From positions 124,001-188,000 of the forward strand of contig JAWPHD010000140.1 in NCBI GenBank assembly GCA_037043455.1: a stretch of 64,000 nucleotides of DNA. The letters run 5' to 3'. This document shows positions 45,130-57,219 of the stretch, in pieces (position 1 is the stretch's first letter; each line of letters opens with the position of its first letter). The DNA is from Cyrtodaria siliqua (lineage: Eukaryota; Mollusca; Bivalvia; Adapedonta; Hiatellidae). The notes beneath the pieces are model-generated. The model saw only the letters and a list, made by a program, of their open reading frames with translations. It ran no database searches and had not been told where the DNA came from. The position numbers were made by a program, and so were the translations under genes.

Positions 45130-46065
45130 TACAAATAAAGTGTGATATAGGGGTCGTCAATAGGGATACCGTCATGGAACGTTCAGTGTAAAAAGGGGAC
45201 GCTCCATAGGTTTAAACCGAGTTCTAGTTTTGAAATATTGTCATCCCACAGAATAGACAGCAGTATGTGTGATAAAAGTATTACTCAGACAGAATCATGA
45301 ATAATCTATACTTAACTCCATTAAAAGTGCAAGTTTTTTGTGTTTATTTTTAATTAAAATGTCTCCAAGATGGATTGTAGTGTCATGTACATGTTAGAAA
45401 TTATCCACATTCCCTATAAATCTGGTGACATATCAAATTCATGTATTGAAAGAAGTAAAATCTGAATTATGCAAAAATCACATGCACACCAAACTTGCGT
45501 TTTTGATGCCGTTAAGTATAATGAACATGAAAACAAAACACATGGAAAGTCATCAATCTGTATTGATTTACTTGGCAGAATCAAGAGCACAGAGAGGTGA
45601 ATGAGCCGTTTAGGGTACGAAAAAACAGAGTTGAAGACAACACATCAAAAGTTATCGTCCTCTTTAGAATTAAGTTAGACCTCATCATATGCACCAAGCC
45701 CCAATTCGGTTCAGTCATCTTACACTTAAAGTGTAAAGGGTTATGGCGAACTGTAAATGAGTCAGTCACCAATAATGCAGTGCCATGGAGAAAATGAGGT
45801 CATAATCTCTTTTGATAAATGTCTTAACAGTTTTTATAAATAGTGTTTAAAAGTGATTTGTTAATCATGTCACCGTAAAATTCAAGTTACGAGTTTTTGT
45901 CACTGAAGTCTTTTTTAATTAACTTAATTTATTTTATTTTTCAAGTAGATTTGTGGAAGATGAGAGTTTCGATAATACAAGTCGGCAACGTTATTTCGAA
46001 GTTTATGGTAACGGTAGCCCTGATAGAGGAACTGTTGAGCTAAATAGTTATAACTGTTAAAGACC
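45130..46065 (-). pseudogene. Strongly decayed Penelope-like copy
   Basis: Tail piece 45130-45245 ('AGGGATACCGTCATGGAACG', 'GTTTAAACCGAGTTCTAG'), then unrelated sequence. From 45575 the RT C-terminus follows in decayed form ('AATGAGCCGTTTAGGGTACG', 'GGTTATGGCGAACTG', and 'GTTTATGGTAACGGTAGCCC' near 46002). No usable frame remains. Confidence 0.45.
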
Positions 46066-46154
46066 TCACATGACTACAAACTCTTAAACATGAGGCACAA
46101 GGGAGCATGTATCGCTCTACTTGTTTCAGGCTGTAGAGTCCATAAAGTGTTTAC

Positions 46155-46485
46155 CTCACCAGAGCCTTAAAACGACTTCTTTTCAAAAACCTTCCTCTCT
46201 GAAATTAAAAGGTGTAACGCTCGCATATATTGCATATATCATAAGCTTATGGATTTCTACAAGTTTGTTTAAATGGTGACCGAAGGGTCAAATTGGCACC
46301 GCCCCGGGGTCAACGTTTGACATAGAGTTATGTAGGAAATATTTAAAACGATCTTCTACGCTGAAACTACAAAAGCTAGATGACTAATTTGCATGTAACA
46401 AAAGCTGGGAAGTCCTCTACAAAGTTTGTTCTACCAACTGGTGTCCTAGGGTCAATTAGTCCCCGAACGAGGGTCATACGTTTTG
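46155..46485. repeat. Two units of the ~160-bp repeat element
   Basis: 'AAGCTTATGGATTTCTACAAG', 'GGTGACCGAAGGGTCAAATT', 'CATAGAGTTATGTAGGAAA'; same units as 9752-12350. Confidence 0.65.
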
Positions 46486-46545
46486 TATAGACCGTTCAAA
46501 GGCGGTAGCTCTATGGTCAACCTGTTTGTGTTTGTGGCTAATCGG
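46484..46545 (+). mobile_element. Short Penelope-like tail scrap
   Basis: 'ACCGTTCAAAGGCGGTAGCTC' followed by 'TGGTCAACCTGTTTGTG'. About 60 bp, joined to the ~160-bp-unit repeat on its left. Confidence 0.45.
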
Positions 46546-46727
46546 ACTTTCAAAACGGCAGCTGTGATTAAAAACAGCCAAAACCATAAAATATATTCAT
46601 CTCAAAAATCGCAATGGATTGCTAGGTATTTAACTATAAAGATTTTGTTCAGAAGAATGCCATTTGCCGCGTCCGGTATCCCAACATGTATTTACATATA
46701 CTTATTTATGGATCTTCTTTTCTAATA

Positions 46728-47351
46728 CGAACAGGCGAACAGGAAATGCAGCTTTCACAGAATACAGTAAAACCAAAAAGACGAAAAACGACAAACATGA
46801 ATGACAATGTTAATAAGGAATAAAGGCACATGACGTCACAAACACAAACAGGGTTGACAATAGGGTTACCGCCTTGTAACGGTCAGTGGCAAAACAGGGC
46901 GCTGGGGTTTAAACCAGGTTCTAGGGTGCGCCAAACCTCACACTTACCCTTCTTCATCCCAATAAAACGGGATAGTGTAAATAAAGAAATCCCCGCCATG
47001 AACAATTCTCTAACCAACAAGGCAGCATTAATAGGCAATATTTAGTAAAACAAAAAGACGCTCGTGTATATATAAATACCAAAAACATTAGCATAGAAGC
47101 AACAAAGAAGGTACTCAGTGACTTGGCAGAAGCCAGAGCAACACGAGAATAAACCATTGAAGGCACGACAAGTCAAGATTGCAGACAAACATCAAACGTC
47201 ACCGTCCTTTGGGGCTTTACGTAGACGTCATAATAGGGTCCACAGCCAGTCCGGTCATCGCACAATTAAAGTGGAAAGCAAAGTGGCGAACTATAAATGT
47301 GTCCACCAAGCATGCAGTGCGTTGCAAAATGATAGAGTCATAACCTCTTTT
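46728..47351 (-). pseudogene. Penelope-like copy: RT C-terminus plus tail
   Basis: Tail 46728-47115 with 'GGGTTACCGCCTTGTAACGG'; then the RT C-terminal region to 47351, where it stops abruptly before 'CTCTGGGTTTTATGTTG'. The minus-strand frame corresponds to the RGYD...ACLV segment with substitutions. Confidence 0.6.
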
Positions 47352-47942
47352 GACTCTGGGTTTTATGTTGACCTCGCCCACTCTCAGGGGGGACATATTT
47401 GATATACTAATTATACAGGGAAATTAAATGGTGATCAAATTGTTGTTAATGATGATGGTGAATAGCCAATCTATAAGGGAGTTCTGACATTTGTAGTAAC
47501 AATGAATGGATACACGTGAATTAGAACCTTTGTATTGATAGCAATGCTGCTGTTTGTTCTACAAATCAAATGTATCCAAAAAGCAACAGCATATCTGTTT
47601 ACCGAGATGTCAGAAAATCTATATTTTCAGGAGTGAACATAGTTTTTTTTACCAGTGCTCCAACCACCCTTTATTCATGAAACCACCAATTACTTTCCCC
47701 ATTGACACCAATGTAAAAACGTCGCATATTGATAATGATGGTTTTACGCCTATATGCATAATAGTATGTCTCACTGCAGTAAACATATAGACAATGAATA
47801 TTCCAACGACAGTATCCATAGTTTCACTGGTATTTAATTAAAATCTATATAGAATAAATGCTCAGTAACACTTACTGGGGCTCTATACAGTACAACGACC
47901 AGACCTGGGGAAATTATTCGAAACGCATCACGATGGCTGGTT

Positions 47943-48188
47943 ATGCTTAATTGCTTCAACATTTCAATATTTCTTTTCTACAAATATAAAACTGGTGATA
48001 CAATATATTGTAATCGTAAACATTATAAACAAAAACTTATTGATATAGTAACAGTATCCCCTGTAATATATGATTCAGTACCTTCCTTTACTGATACAGA
48101 CTTTAACTGGTGTTTATCTCTTAAACTGACCAATCGCAAATCTCTGTGTATTCACTGTTTCTCTAAGAAACTTCCGATTCCTGAGTAA
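47943..48188 (+). other. Unrecognised 81-aa open frame in duplication copy 1
   Basis: KTGDTIYCNRKHYKQKLIDI, then a Cys-containing end (CIHCFSKKLPIPE). Copy 2 (59150-59380) has stops in this frame (after VSPVI). Its 3' end lies just before the TIR element at 48197. Not assignable. Confidence 0.25.
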
Positions 48189-48196
48189 AAACCATA

Positions 48197-48667
48197 CGGT
48201 GTCAGACCGGTGAAAATCAGCCCATTTAACACAATGCAAAATAGTCTATATTTGGAAATCAGTCACAAGTTCCACAACATTCTTTCGCTTAAATACACTT
48301 CAATTCTGTGAATTAAATACATTTGGCTTGCAAACGGTCCCATATCTGGAATAAAACACCGATTCAGTTTTTCAACATTTCAAGTCATTCATTCACACTA
48401 TGCGTATTTTGAAATCAACATCTGTCAAAACCACATCTCTGTCTAACCTCTGTGCTCAAACTCTCCGAAGAAATAATCCTGACAAACACAGTAAAATACT
48501 TACTATTCATGACAACAGGCATGATACTTTAACATCAAGTTAGATTTAACAATGAAATAAGAACTAATCTTGGGAAAAACACATGCAAACTAGAAACTTT
48601 GGATTTTTTCAAGGAACTATTTTAGCACCCTACGACCAGGAAGTATTTCCTGACTGGTCTGACACCA
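48197..48667. mobile_element. Non-autonomous DNA transposon, TA target site
   Basis: Terminal inverted repeats: left CGGTGTCAGACCGGTGAAAA, right ...CTGACTGGTCTGACACCA. TA at both ends. Copy 2 of the duplication has the unoccupied site ('GCCATAGAATCATCC', ~59385). TA duplication suggests a Tc1/mariner-type or similar transposase; no transposase is encoded. Confidence 0.7.
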
Positions 48668-48877
48668 TATAATCATGCTATTTTAATCGGTACAACCAAT
48701 ATCAAAACAAATATCGTATATAGCGGACTAGTCAATGTTATTTCGATTTTTTCATTGATTTACATTTTGATTGGCCAAGAAAATATAACTTCTAATCGCA
48801 TACCTTATCAACAACAAAAAACACAGGGGACCAGACAAGGTTATTTCAAATGTTCTGAATCAACAATAACAGGAATG

Positions 48878-49611
48878 GGGCCTTTACACAGGATGGCGAC
48901 CTTTGTGCCTCCCGTGTGCGACCATAAAATTTGCCAGGTCTTCGTTGGAGGCTCAAAGGAGGCAGAATGGTTGACTAGGTCGTTCAAAGGTGGTACACAG
49001 GAGGTTCAGACATCGCCATGGACGCCATGGTCGCCGTGAATTTTTGAACATGTTCAAAACAGTCGCACAAAGGTCGCCGAGGAGGTTGGTTGCTCAAAGG
49101 TGGCTCAAAGGAGGCAGAAGGGAGGCACAAGCATTACCGAGGTTGCAGAATGGAGGCACAGTTCTCGCCCAATGGTCGCCAGGTAATAGATGCGTTCTGC
49201 TGCAATTTCTTTTGGCTGAATGGTCGTCCAGTGATCGCCGTTAGTTGCCGTTGGTCGCCGTTGATGGCACAGGGGACGCACAGAGGAGGCTCAATGGTTG
49301 CCCAAACATTGCTCGGGGGTCGCCTATGTAGCCTATAATCGCGTTGGTTGCCGTAGGTTGCACAGGGGAAGCACAGGGGAAGCACAGGGGAGGCGGGCAG
49401 GTGACTCAGTGGACTCACAGGTCGTTCGTAGATCGCCATGAAAATGCCCGAAAATTGCATTTTTGGTGGTTCAAGGGAGGCACAAGGATCGCTGGATCTG
49501 TTACATAGAAACATGATTTTCTGGGTTTAGGCGACCATTGAGCGTCCTGGCCATTTTTTGGTCGCTCAAAGGTGGCACAAAGGTCGCAGCCCTGTGTAAA
49601 GGGGCCTGAAG
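48878..49611. mobile_element. Non-autonomous DNA transposon with GGGGCCTTTACACAGG termini
   Basis: Inverted ends: left GGGGCCTTTACACAGGATGG CGACCTTTGTGCC, right GGCACAAAGGTCGC AGCCCTGTGTAAAGGGGCC. The interior is full of short repeats of 'GGTCGCC' and 'GGAGGCACA' in both directions. Copy 2 shows the empty site (ACAGGAAGGGAC, ~59550); the flanks suggest a GAA duplication. Its open frames (126 aa on the minus strand) follow the repeats and are not credible genes. Confidence 0.75.
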
Positions 49612-50426
49612 GGACTTCGCTTTAAATAATAATACCTTCTGACTGGCCTACAAAATAGTGTCACTACCCGGTTTATTACTACTGGTAAATACTAGTAACA
49701 TTTATTTATGCCATGAACATGTCGTGCTTCCAAGATATAACTAAAATTAACAACTATACATAATTCAATGTTTTAGAATTGCAAGGTCGTAAATATCACC
49801 GCAAACGTGAGTCGCCGGTTAGAGTGTTGCTTAAATATGAGCAAAGTGGGCAAATATTGAAAGCGAGAGACCGAGTAAGGATTAGTAAATGTTACTAAAA
49901 ACAAAAGTCACAAGAAAATGTGTAACATTGACTGTGATGTGATCGGCAGCGATATTCCCAGCAAAAAGACATAAACAGAGGATCTGGCATTAGTGCTTAT
50001 TTATTTTAATTTATTAAAATAAATAGCAAATATGATGTGATGCAGCGGCTTGCTGAGCAACATATAATTTATGTCAACAAGTTTAATAAATCCAATAATA
50101 ACTAAGCACGAATGTGAGATCCCATTTATCACATCACGTCATACAGTCACATAGCATCACGAGACGTCAGAAAGCGAGCATTAAAATGACGTCGATGACG
50201 CTATGCTATACCACTAGTGTATTATGATGTCATGTGTTTTATGTGATAAACTGATCGTTAAACGCAAATAAATCCAGGAACAATGGCAAAGTCATTGACG
50301 GTGTTGCGATGCAATAAACGTGTGACAGCCGATAACCGGAACGTTTGTATGTTAATTCTAAAATCAATAGGTAACCTTATTAAAGTAAAAAGAGAAATAC
50401 CTACCTAGTACACCATCCATCAAACG

Positions 50427-50690
50427 GGGCCATGTTGGTCCAATGTACAGCACGTTCGACACTTAATCTGGAAATAACGGGTTCGAGCCTCACTCTACCC
50501 ATAGCTTCGTCCGCCAGATGGAGACGTAAACCGGGCAGTCCCGTGCTTCGGATTCAACCATTCGAGCCGTTATAAAATCATAGGAATCTATTCGATAGTA
50601 AGAGTGAGGTAGGGTTCCAGGATCCCCGCACTCTGGAACGGCTGGAACAAACAATGATTTGATGAGCAGTTAAACAACAGTTCAATACTA
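50427..50690 (+). mobile_element. tRNA-derived SINE, duplication copy 1
   Basis: 'GGGTTCGAGCCTCAC' box B, 'GGAGACGTAAACCGGGCAGT', tail 'GATGAGCAGTTAAACAAC'. Paralogous to 60303-60615, so it was present before the segmental duplication. Confidence 0.65.
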
Positions 50691-50830
50691 TAGAACAGAC
50701 ACACATTTCATGTATGTCATGCTCAACCAATCAAAATCGTTCCAGGTTGTATTACACCTCATGAAATGGATGTTCGACAATGCTAACAAGGGTCGTTATG
50801 TGATAAAATTAATTATTATGCGTAAGTCAA

Positions 50831-51527
50831 AGTGAGGCATCGGATAACTAGAACCATGATTCTTTAAACCTAATTTAAATACGAATGTTTTTCACGAAGA
50901 ATAGTGTTCAAAATCTAGATGATTCTACTGTAATTGGTTTAGAAGGCCTTGGGCCAGGACCGAACATTTCTGATAAAGAGTAAATAAGCTCTGTTAAGTA
51001 CTGAATTCTGTTTAAAATCACTATTTGGCTTCAAATTGTAAGTCAGTTTACCTCACCTAATATTGCCACATTGTATATACATGTACGTAGTTTAATGAAA
51101 ACTTGCAAGAATCTTGCAAGAATCAGTAATTTACCTTTCTACGATGATTTGATGATTTCAATCTAATTAATATTATAATATGAATTTTATGGAATTATGT
51201 ACTAAGCACCGTTCATGGTATTGCATATATTACACAAACGACAAAATAGTTTTTGAAATTTTAAATTTGATTTGAGGTTTTACGCTTTTCATAACATTAG
51301 TTTATTTTAGGTGGATTCGTTATTTCAGTACTTACTATGATTAATCATTTTGATTATGTATAAAGCATAAATAATGTTAACTATTTTAACACCGCCATTA
51401 CCCCATCTCACATAAATTACAATGAAGAATTCTGCCTATGCAATTTGAAACTACAACATGCATTTGCACGAACCATGTTTGTGTCAATACTCAAAACAGA
51501 ATTGACGAGAGCAATACCTTAAATCCA
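50831..51527. other. Non-coding, AT-rich
   Basis: Right of duplication copy 1. No repeats or frames of note. Confidence 0.4.
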
Positions 51528-51810
51528 TCGGGCCTGGTTTCAGACCTCACCGACGCCAGTGTGTTTCGTCGATGTGTTCTTAAGCAAGACACATTCCCTT
51601 ACCCTCGTTCGTCGGATGGGGATGCAAACCGGGCAGTCTCGTGTATCGGATTATTATTTCCGAGCAGGTTATATAAACGTAGGACTGTATTCGTTATTAG
51701 AAGTAGGTCAGGTTCCTGGATTCCTCTGTATCCTTTCCCTCTCTGGGTCAGCTCAAAACAACCGAATATGGGTTGATGAACCATTAAACAACATTCAGTT
51801 CTGTTTCTTT
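51528..51810 (+). mobile_element. tRNA-derived SINE
   Basis: 'GATGTGTTCTTAAGCAAGAC', 'GTCGGATGGGGATGCAAACC', tail 'GTTGATGAACCATTAAACAAC'. Together with 52010-52200 it repeats the order seen at 13358-13890. Confidence 0.65.
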
Positions 51811-52454
51811 AAACGTGCATATAGAAAAGTCTTATAAAGAATTTAAAGGATGAAACTAAGCATTTTCACAAAATAGTTTTCAGTAAATACTCATACTGAG
51901 ATAAATGACGACCACTTTAGGGCAATACAAGTTTTTGTTATTGTTGGCAATTACTATATAGGCCTACCTCGAAATTGGCAATAAACTTTCTTTATTAAGT
52001 AACTGACATTAAACTTGCACTTGCGCCCACAAATATAGGGTTGATGCGTTCTAACATTCTCAATCCTAGGTAATTTCCATAATATAACTCAAGTGGGGAG
52101 AACAGCACAGCCTGTGGTAAGATACATATCCTAATCAGGTGCTATTGTAACAACTGCACCAATACTAACAAATAGTTGCCACGGTAAGTAGTTAGAATAG
52201 TGGTCTGGCCCTCTGTCCTATCCACTGCATTTACAGGCTGGCTCAAGACGTCATACTACTGATGCATTATCGACGTCATTACATTGATGCGCTTGGTTTT
52301 TATCTCGGATGTATAAGATCAGACTTTCCATAACTCATGTAAAACGCGGATAACCTTATCCGGTAAGCAAGAATAACCTTTAATGGTTACTGACCTGATT
52401 CTCGCACATGACACACCTTCTATTCTCATTGTTTAACATTTATGTGATGTTTCA

Positions 52455-52790
52455 TGAAATTCCCGTCAATACTTTCAAAATGACTGAGACACGATCTTGA
52501 CTCATTTAATCTTTGATCTCCAAGTGCAAATCCTTTGAGGTACGGACCTAACACACCTTCTTATTGAAGATTGTCATCATAACAAAAACGAAAAACATAA
52601 GTACTTTCAAAATTATGACCGAGAAAATAATTTGACTCATTTGACCACTGCCCTCAAGTGTAATTTTGACCCTTGAGGTACGAAACTGAATCTTCACACA
52701 CAAGATTCAGTTTTGTTCATTCGTTTTCAATCTCTGGCCTAACCTTTTAGACACCATACGTATATTAATAACAAAAACAGATGTGCTACC
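52455..52790. repeat. Dispersed repeat, diverged
   Basis: Two similar pieces ('TACTTTCAAAATGACTGAGAC' / 'TACTTTCAAAATTATGACCGAG' and 'CCTTTGAGGTACGG' / 'CCCTTGAGGTACG') about 150 bp apart; same style as 19755. Confidence 0.4.
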
Positions 52791-52799
52791 GCTCCGGCT

Positions 52800-54199
52800 C
52801 AGACTCCCTCAAGAGACACTTGGATGACGTGCTGATTATTAACTCAGCACATAGCTAATACAAGAAGAAACTAATGCAAAGCATCATGGCGGCGCAGAAT
52901 GTTTTCAAAAGGAGGAAACAAATATGTGTATTTATTTGCAAATTTGTATTATATAATAACAACAATGTAGAAATATTTTAAAAAGTATAAAACGTTATAT
53001 GGCAACAGTAAGCAATAGTAACTTGAGAACAAAGGCACATACTTAAGATATCAAAACATATATAAGTGTTTGCATTAATTGCTGATGATATATATTTATT
53101 GAATGTTATGAAGATTTTTAGAATGTTGAGGCAGTTTGAATGAAGTAAAAAAAAACATCAAAAAAGAAGCTGATTTGATCAGTAAAATGTGACAAATGGC
53201 TGGTGTAGGTGGACATGTATTCGGAAGAAGTGGTTTGCAGTGGTAAGATATCATACAGTTTGGTTTTTCAATGTTTTATGTTTGACACTATTTTTATCAT
53301 AGGTGTGTGCCACAAAGGGCTGATTATGAGATTTTCCTGGGTGGAAACCAGTATTGCATGGCCTGCGTCAGGAAATAGCATGCTCAAGCAAAGTTTTAAA
53401 GCTGTATCTGTTATAGTCACAGAAAGAAGAGCACCTTAACATAAAACTTAACCAAATACGCAGATGCCGATCAATGGATGATAATAAGTCGTATTTTTTT
53501 CCACAATCATACTTGCTAAAAAATGGACCTTAACGGAAAACTTAACCAATATACTAAATTCAAAATGGGGCATAACTTTTGCAGAAAGCAGCACATAGTT
53601 ATGAAACCTGATGTGCTGGGTCATGTTATGATGTAGAACAAATGTATAAAGTTTTAAAGTTGTAGCTGTTATATGGACCTATGGCATAGCGCCAATTTCA
53701 ATACAACAACACCATATTATGGCCATTTCAAATATAGGCTGCGCGCTCAAGGCGGGCCGCCAATAAAGAGACCTTTGAGTTTCTATCAAAGCCTACAGTT
53801 CCCACCCCTCCCCATCCCCACCTTTAGAACTACCCTGGGTTCCATACTTCTTTATACAAGGAAGTGATTTCTGGTACACCAGTTCTTATAGTTTGCTATT
53901 CTCTATGGGAGTAGAGATGTATATACAGACATATTAATATGTCTGTGGTATAATTAATAACAACAACTGTTACTGGTGTAATACATCTATTTACAACTGG
54001 TACTGAAGATGATTTACATGTTTGATGATGTTATAAACTTATAAATAAACATAACAGTTTATGTGGAAATACTGATTCTGGTATTCATTTCAAACCAATT
54101 TCCAAGCTGTATACAAATGTCAAAATACACAAACAAGCCAAAGACAACTTTGAAAGTGTCAACACTGAGCACAATTCCGCAGGTTGTGGCGTGACGACA
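52800..54199. other. Non-coding; possible 5' LTR sequence at the right end
   Basis: Repeat-like words at 53455-53690 ('ATGAAACCTGATGTGCTGGG'). If the gypsy LTR is present it ends just before 54207. A perfect 22-bp palindrome lies at 53925-53946. Confidence 0.35.
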
Positions 54200-54549
54200 G
54201 GGTCACGGCGTAACAACTGGTGTCAAAAGTGCTGGATATATACAGAAAAGCAGACTGCAGAAGAAACGAAAAGTCCATCTTCAAGGTAGGTTTAACATCT
54301 GTTCACTGCACAGATACGAGGCCAAACGATTGACCATCCGGTGAGTAGACACCAGTTACCACGTCTATTCTTGATCTTCCACATCCATTGAACCTTTCAG
54401 CCGGCTAGGTACATTGGGTCTGAAGACGCAGATTACCAGCGTATAGAAATAATTCATATAGAATTCTTTTATTTCTTGCAGCAGCAGATTTCTGAAAATA
54501 AAATAAAAAAATAGATTATAATCTCAGTGTTTGATCATTATATTACACC

Positions 54550-55823
54550 ATGGATATAGTAGAGAGAGAGGAAACCCAGGACACTCTGGAGGGAGATGAG
54601 AATTTAGAAGTAACCAAGAAAACTCCATCGAGGGTTTAGCACCATCTCTGATTAATGATATAGAATGACGAATTGGGTCAAAACTCAGTTCCATTACTGC
54701 TGATATTCAACAAAACTTAATGGTGATTGCTCATGACAGTCATAAAACAAAGGTTCATATTAACCCAAATTGAACTAGAAATGTTCAATCTGAGACAACA
54801 AACACAAAATAATAATGAGATACGTAGACCACATAGTGATTTTTATCAAACTACACGACCTAGATGTGTATCTAGACAAACAGAAAACACCAATTATAAA
54901 TTTCACCAAACTCAGAGGTTGATTTCCCAAACCTTCAGTCTAGGGGAGATAACTACGTTTACAATGATGAATCATAGGCAAGCTAAGTAACTAAACATGA
55001 AAATAAAACCACCAAAATTCCATGGACAAGACGACTTGTCAGAGTTCTTAAGACTCATTTCAAATATGCTGCGAGATAAACCAATGGAATTATCAAGCTC
55101 AATGGTTATACTTGGCTGGTACTTTGAATGGAAATGCACGCTTCATCTTGACAGAATTAATCTCCATTGAGAGAAAAGATTACTCAACTCTTGTCAAAAA
55201 GTTAACCGCTTGCTACGGTTCTGTAAACAAAGAGGTTTTCAGAACTCAACTGAGAAATAGAATATGTAAACCTCGGGAAACCGTATCTGAGTTAGCGCAA
55301 AAACATTAGAAAATTAAGTAGTCAAGTCTATTCAGATTCTCCTAAAGGATTGATTGAATCTGTCAGTCCCGACTACTTCATAGACGCCCTCACAGATTCT
55401 GACATTCGTATAAAGCTTAAAGAATCAGGTTTAAAAGACCTATCAGAAGCTGAACAAACTGCAATCAGGCTAGAAACCTACCGTATAGCGGACAAACAAA
55501 GACACAAAGTTATACCCATAGCCGCGGTAGGGCAAGATAAATCAAATGAAAACCAATTGACAAATAAAGTAGAAACTCTTTGTCAAACCATACCAGATCT
55601 TGCCAAGCTGATCCATGAAATATTCAGGGGTAGAAACCTTGATAGAGGAACAAATCAATACAACAATCAGAATAGGGGAGATAACTCCCATCAGAATAAC
55701 ACATTTGGTAACAGACCATGGAGAACAGATAACTGGAATTCAACAAACAGAGGTTACAATGAAACACAGTATAAGGGAGGTAACCTATATCAAAACCAAT
55801 CAAATTATCCTCAGAATCCATAA
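54550..55823 (+). pseudogene. gypsy gag, frameshifted
   Basis: Starts at ATG 54550 (MDIVEREETQDTLEG) and stops after about 29 codons. Later frames give KPPKFHGQDDLSEFL, AGTLNGNARFILTELISIER, LVKKLTACYGSVNKEVFRTQ and RICKPRETVSELAQ, the usual gypsy gag capsid wording. A 157-aa open frame (55350-55823) carries the capsid C-terminus and an Asn/Gln-rich tail. No CCHC zinc knuckle was seen. Confidence 0.65.
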
Positions 55824-55949
55824 AACAACAGAGACCCAAGAATGTCCCGGGAAACGAGAACAAGTCGACCGGGAAGCCCATAGGACGATCAAACCAGATG
55901 GGCCAGAGACAATAATGTTGGGAAACAATTTGTCATTTGATGAAGCTAT

Positions 55950-56267
55950 TTTCTTCCTGCAAAGATACAAAAACAAAATACTACCTTACTGGTCGACACG
56001 GGTGCCAATTCGATGATTCCGCGGAAAGACATCCTGGATACATGGCCTGTGCAGCAACGCCCAAAGATCGTACTTAAATACAAAGTTAATTACAGTTACC
56101 GAAGAAATAGCACCAATGGAAAAGCTAGAGTACTTCTACAAATAGGTACACAATCCTTTAATATATATATACTTATAGCAGATATACAAAATGACTGTAT
56201 CCTTGGAAGAGACTTCATACAATCTCAGAATTTTGACATTTTGTTCAGTCAACAATTTAAAGTGTGA
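55950..56267 (+). pseudogene. gypsy aspartic protease
   Basis: The frame through 55983-56267 reads TLLVDTGANSMIPRKDIL, with the DTGA active site at 55995-56006, and later CILGRDFIQSQNFDILF (flap/second loop ILGRDF). The nearest ATG (56013) lies after the active site, so the protease must be read from upstream as part of a polyprotein. Confidence 0.75.
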
Positions 56268-56371
56268 ACGATAATAGAGAACTAATAAACTGCTTCTCAC
56301 ATGTAAAAGAAGTTAATCGGTTGTGTAGAGTGGAATTAATGGAGGACGTGGAAATATCGCAAAACACATAA

Positions 56372-56790
56372 ATGATAGTCACAGGAAGAACTATAGACTA
56401 TGTTTTTCAAAAAGACAAGTTAGGGTTAATTGAAAGCAAACCAAATTTCACAGACAAATATAAGCTTCTACTAGCAACGGCATTGGTTAAACCAGATGAA
56501 GGACTTTTCTCAATACGACTAACACATTTTGAGAATAAACCTACACGCTTACACAAAAACACTGTGATGGTCACCTTGGAAGCAGTTAATCCACCAAAAT
56601 ATGAAAATATAAATTTTGCTAGGTCTGCTCCATGTAGAACATCAAATACAGAACTTCCAGAACACATGCATGAAGTACTTCATCAAGACAGATGTTCCAA
56701 ATGACAGCTGACCAGAAAATCAGCTTCAAGGAATTGTTAATAGAATATCAAGATATCTTTTCAAAATCTGAAGATGATATTGGACATGGT
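56372..56790 (+). pseudogene. gypsy pol, protease-RT linker, truncated
   Basis: A 110-aa open frame (56372-56704), then in another frame KELLIEYQDIFSKSEDDIGHG, the linker that precedes gypsy RT. Coding sequence ends at the junction near 56788. Confidence 0.6.
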
Positions 56791-57219
56791 GTCTGATGTA
56801 AGTTTAGAAATATTTATATTGCTTCGGCATTTGTGTGTCATTTTTATTTGAATATCCATTTTAAAAAAATGGCTCAATAAACTTTGAAGTAAAACATTCC
56901 ATGTTAAATGTTTAGGGATGTAGGGAAGTGGTTTAAAATATATAATAATGTAAGTATGTTTTTTTTTCTTTATTCGATATAACCCGTATACTCTATTTTT
57001 AACTGCGTTTGTAATGTGTTTATTGTTTTAATGCTGCATTGTGTGTGTAGTTGTCGTGATAGTTTTACATACATTTATTTCACTGGCAATATTTTGAGGT
57101 TGGTCTGGCAAATAACTACTAGCAGATAAAAACACAAGTCAACATTGCGCAATTACTTCTTTCTTTATAAAAAGGCATGTCTCGTGACGTTTTTATCAAA
57201 ACCAATCTGACACAAAAAT

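Larger units (their letters stand above)
43980..50830 (+). repeat. Segmental duplication, copy 1
   Basis: Collinear with 56788-60745. Anchors: 'ATCTGATGTAAGTTTTAGG' (43994), 'CAACATTGCGCAATTACTTC' (44194), 'TTTTGTCCCATATAGTTATC' (44685), 'AATTATTCGAAACGCATCAC' (47913), 'GATCGGCAGCGATATTCCC' (49942), 'CAATCAAAATCGTTCCAGG' (50727). Copy 1 is longer because it holds Penelope-like copies (45.1-47.35 kb) and two TIR elements (48197-48667 and 48878-49611). Confidence 0.8.
54200..56790 (+). mobile_element. Ty3/gypsy-type LTR retrotransposon, 3'-truncated
   Basis: A likely tRNA primer-binding site (CTGGTGTCAAAAGTGCTGG, 54207-54225) is followed by gag pieces, an aspartic protease and the pre-RT linker of pol. 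The element stops at about 56788, exactly where the segmental duplication begins; RT, RNase H and integrase are absent. No 5' LTR boundary could be fixed and there is no 3' LTR. Confidence 0.7.

Noticed and set aside
49134..49514. 126-aa minus-strand open frame
   Set aside because: It lies entirely within the repeat-filled TIR element and mirrors the GGTCGCC/GGAGGCACA repeats.
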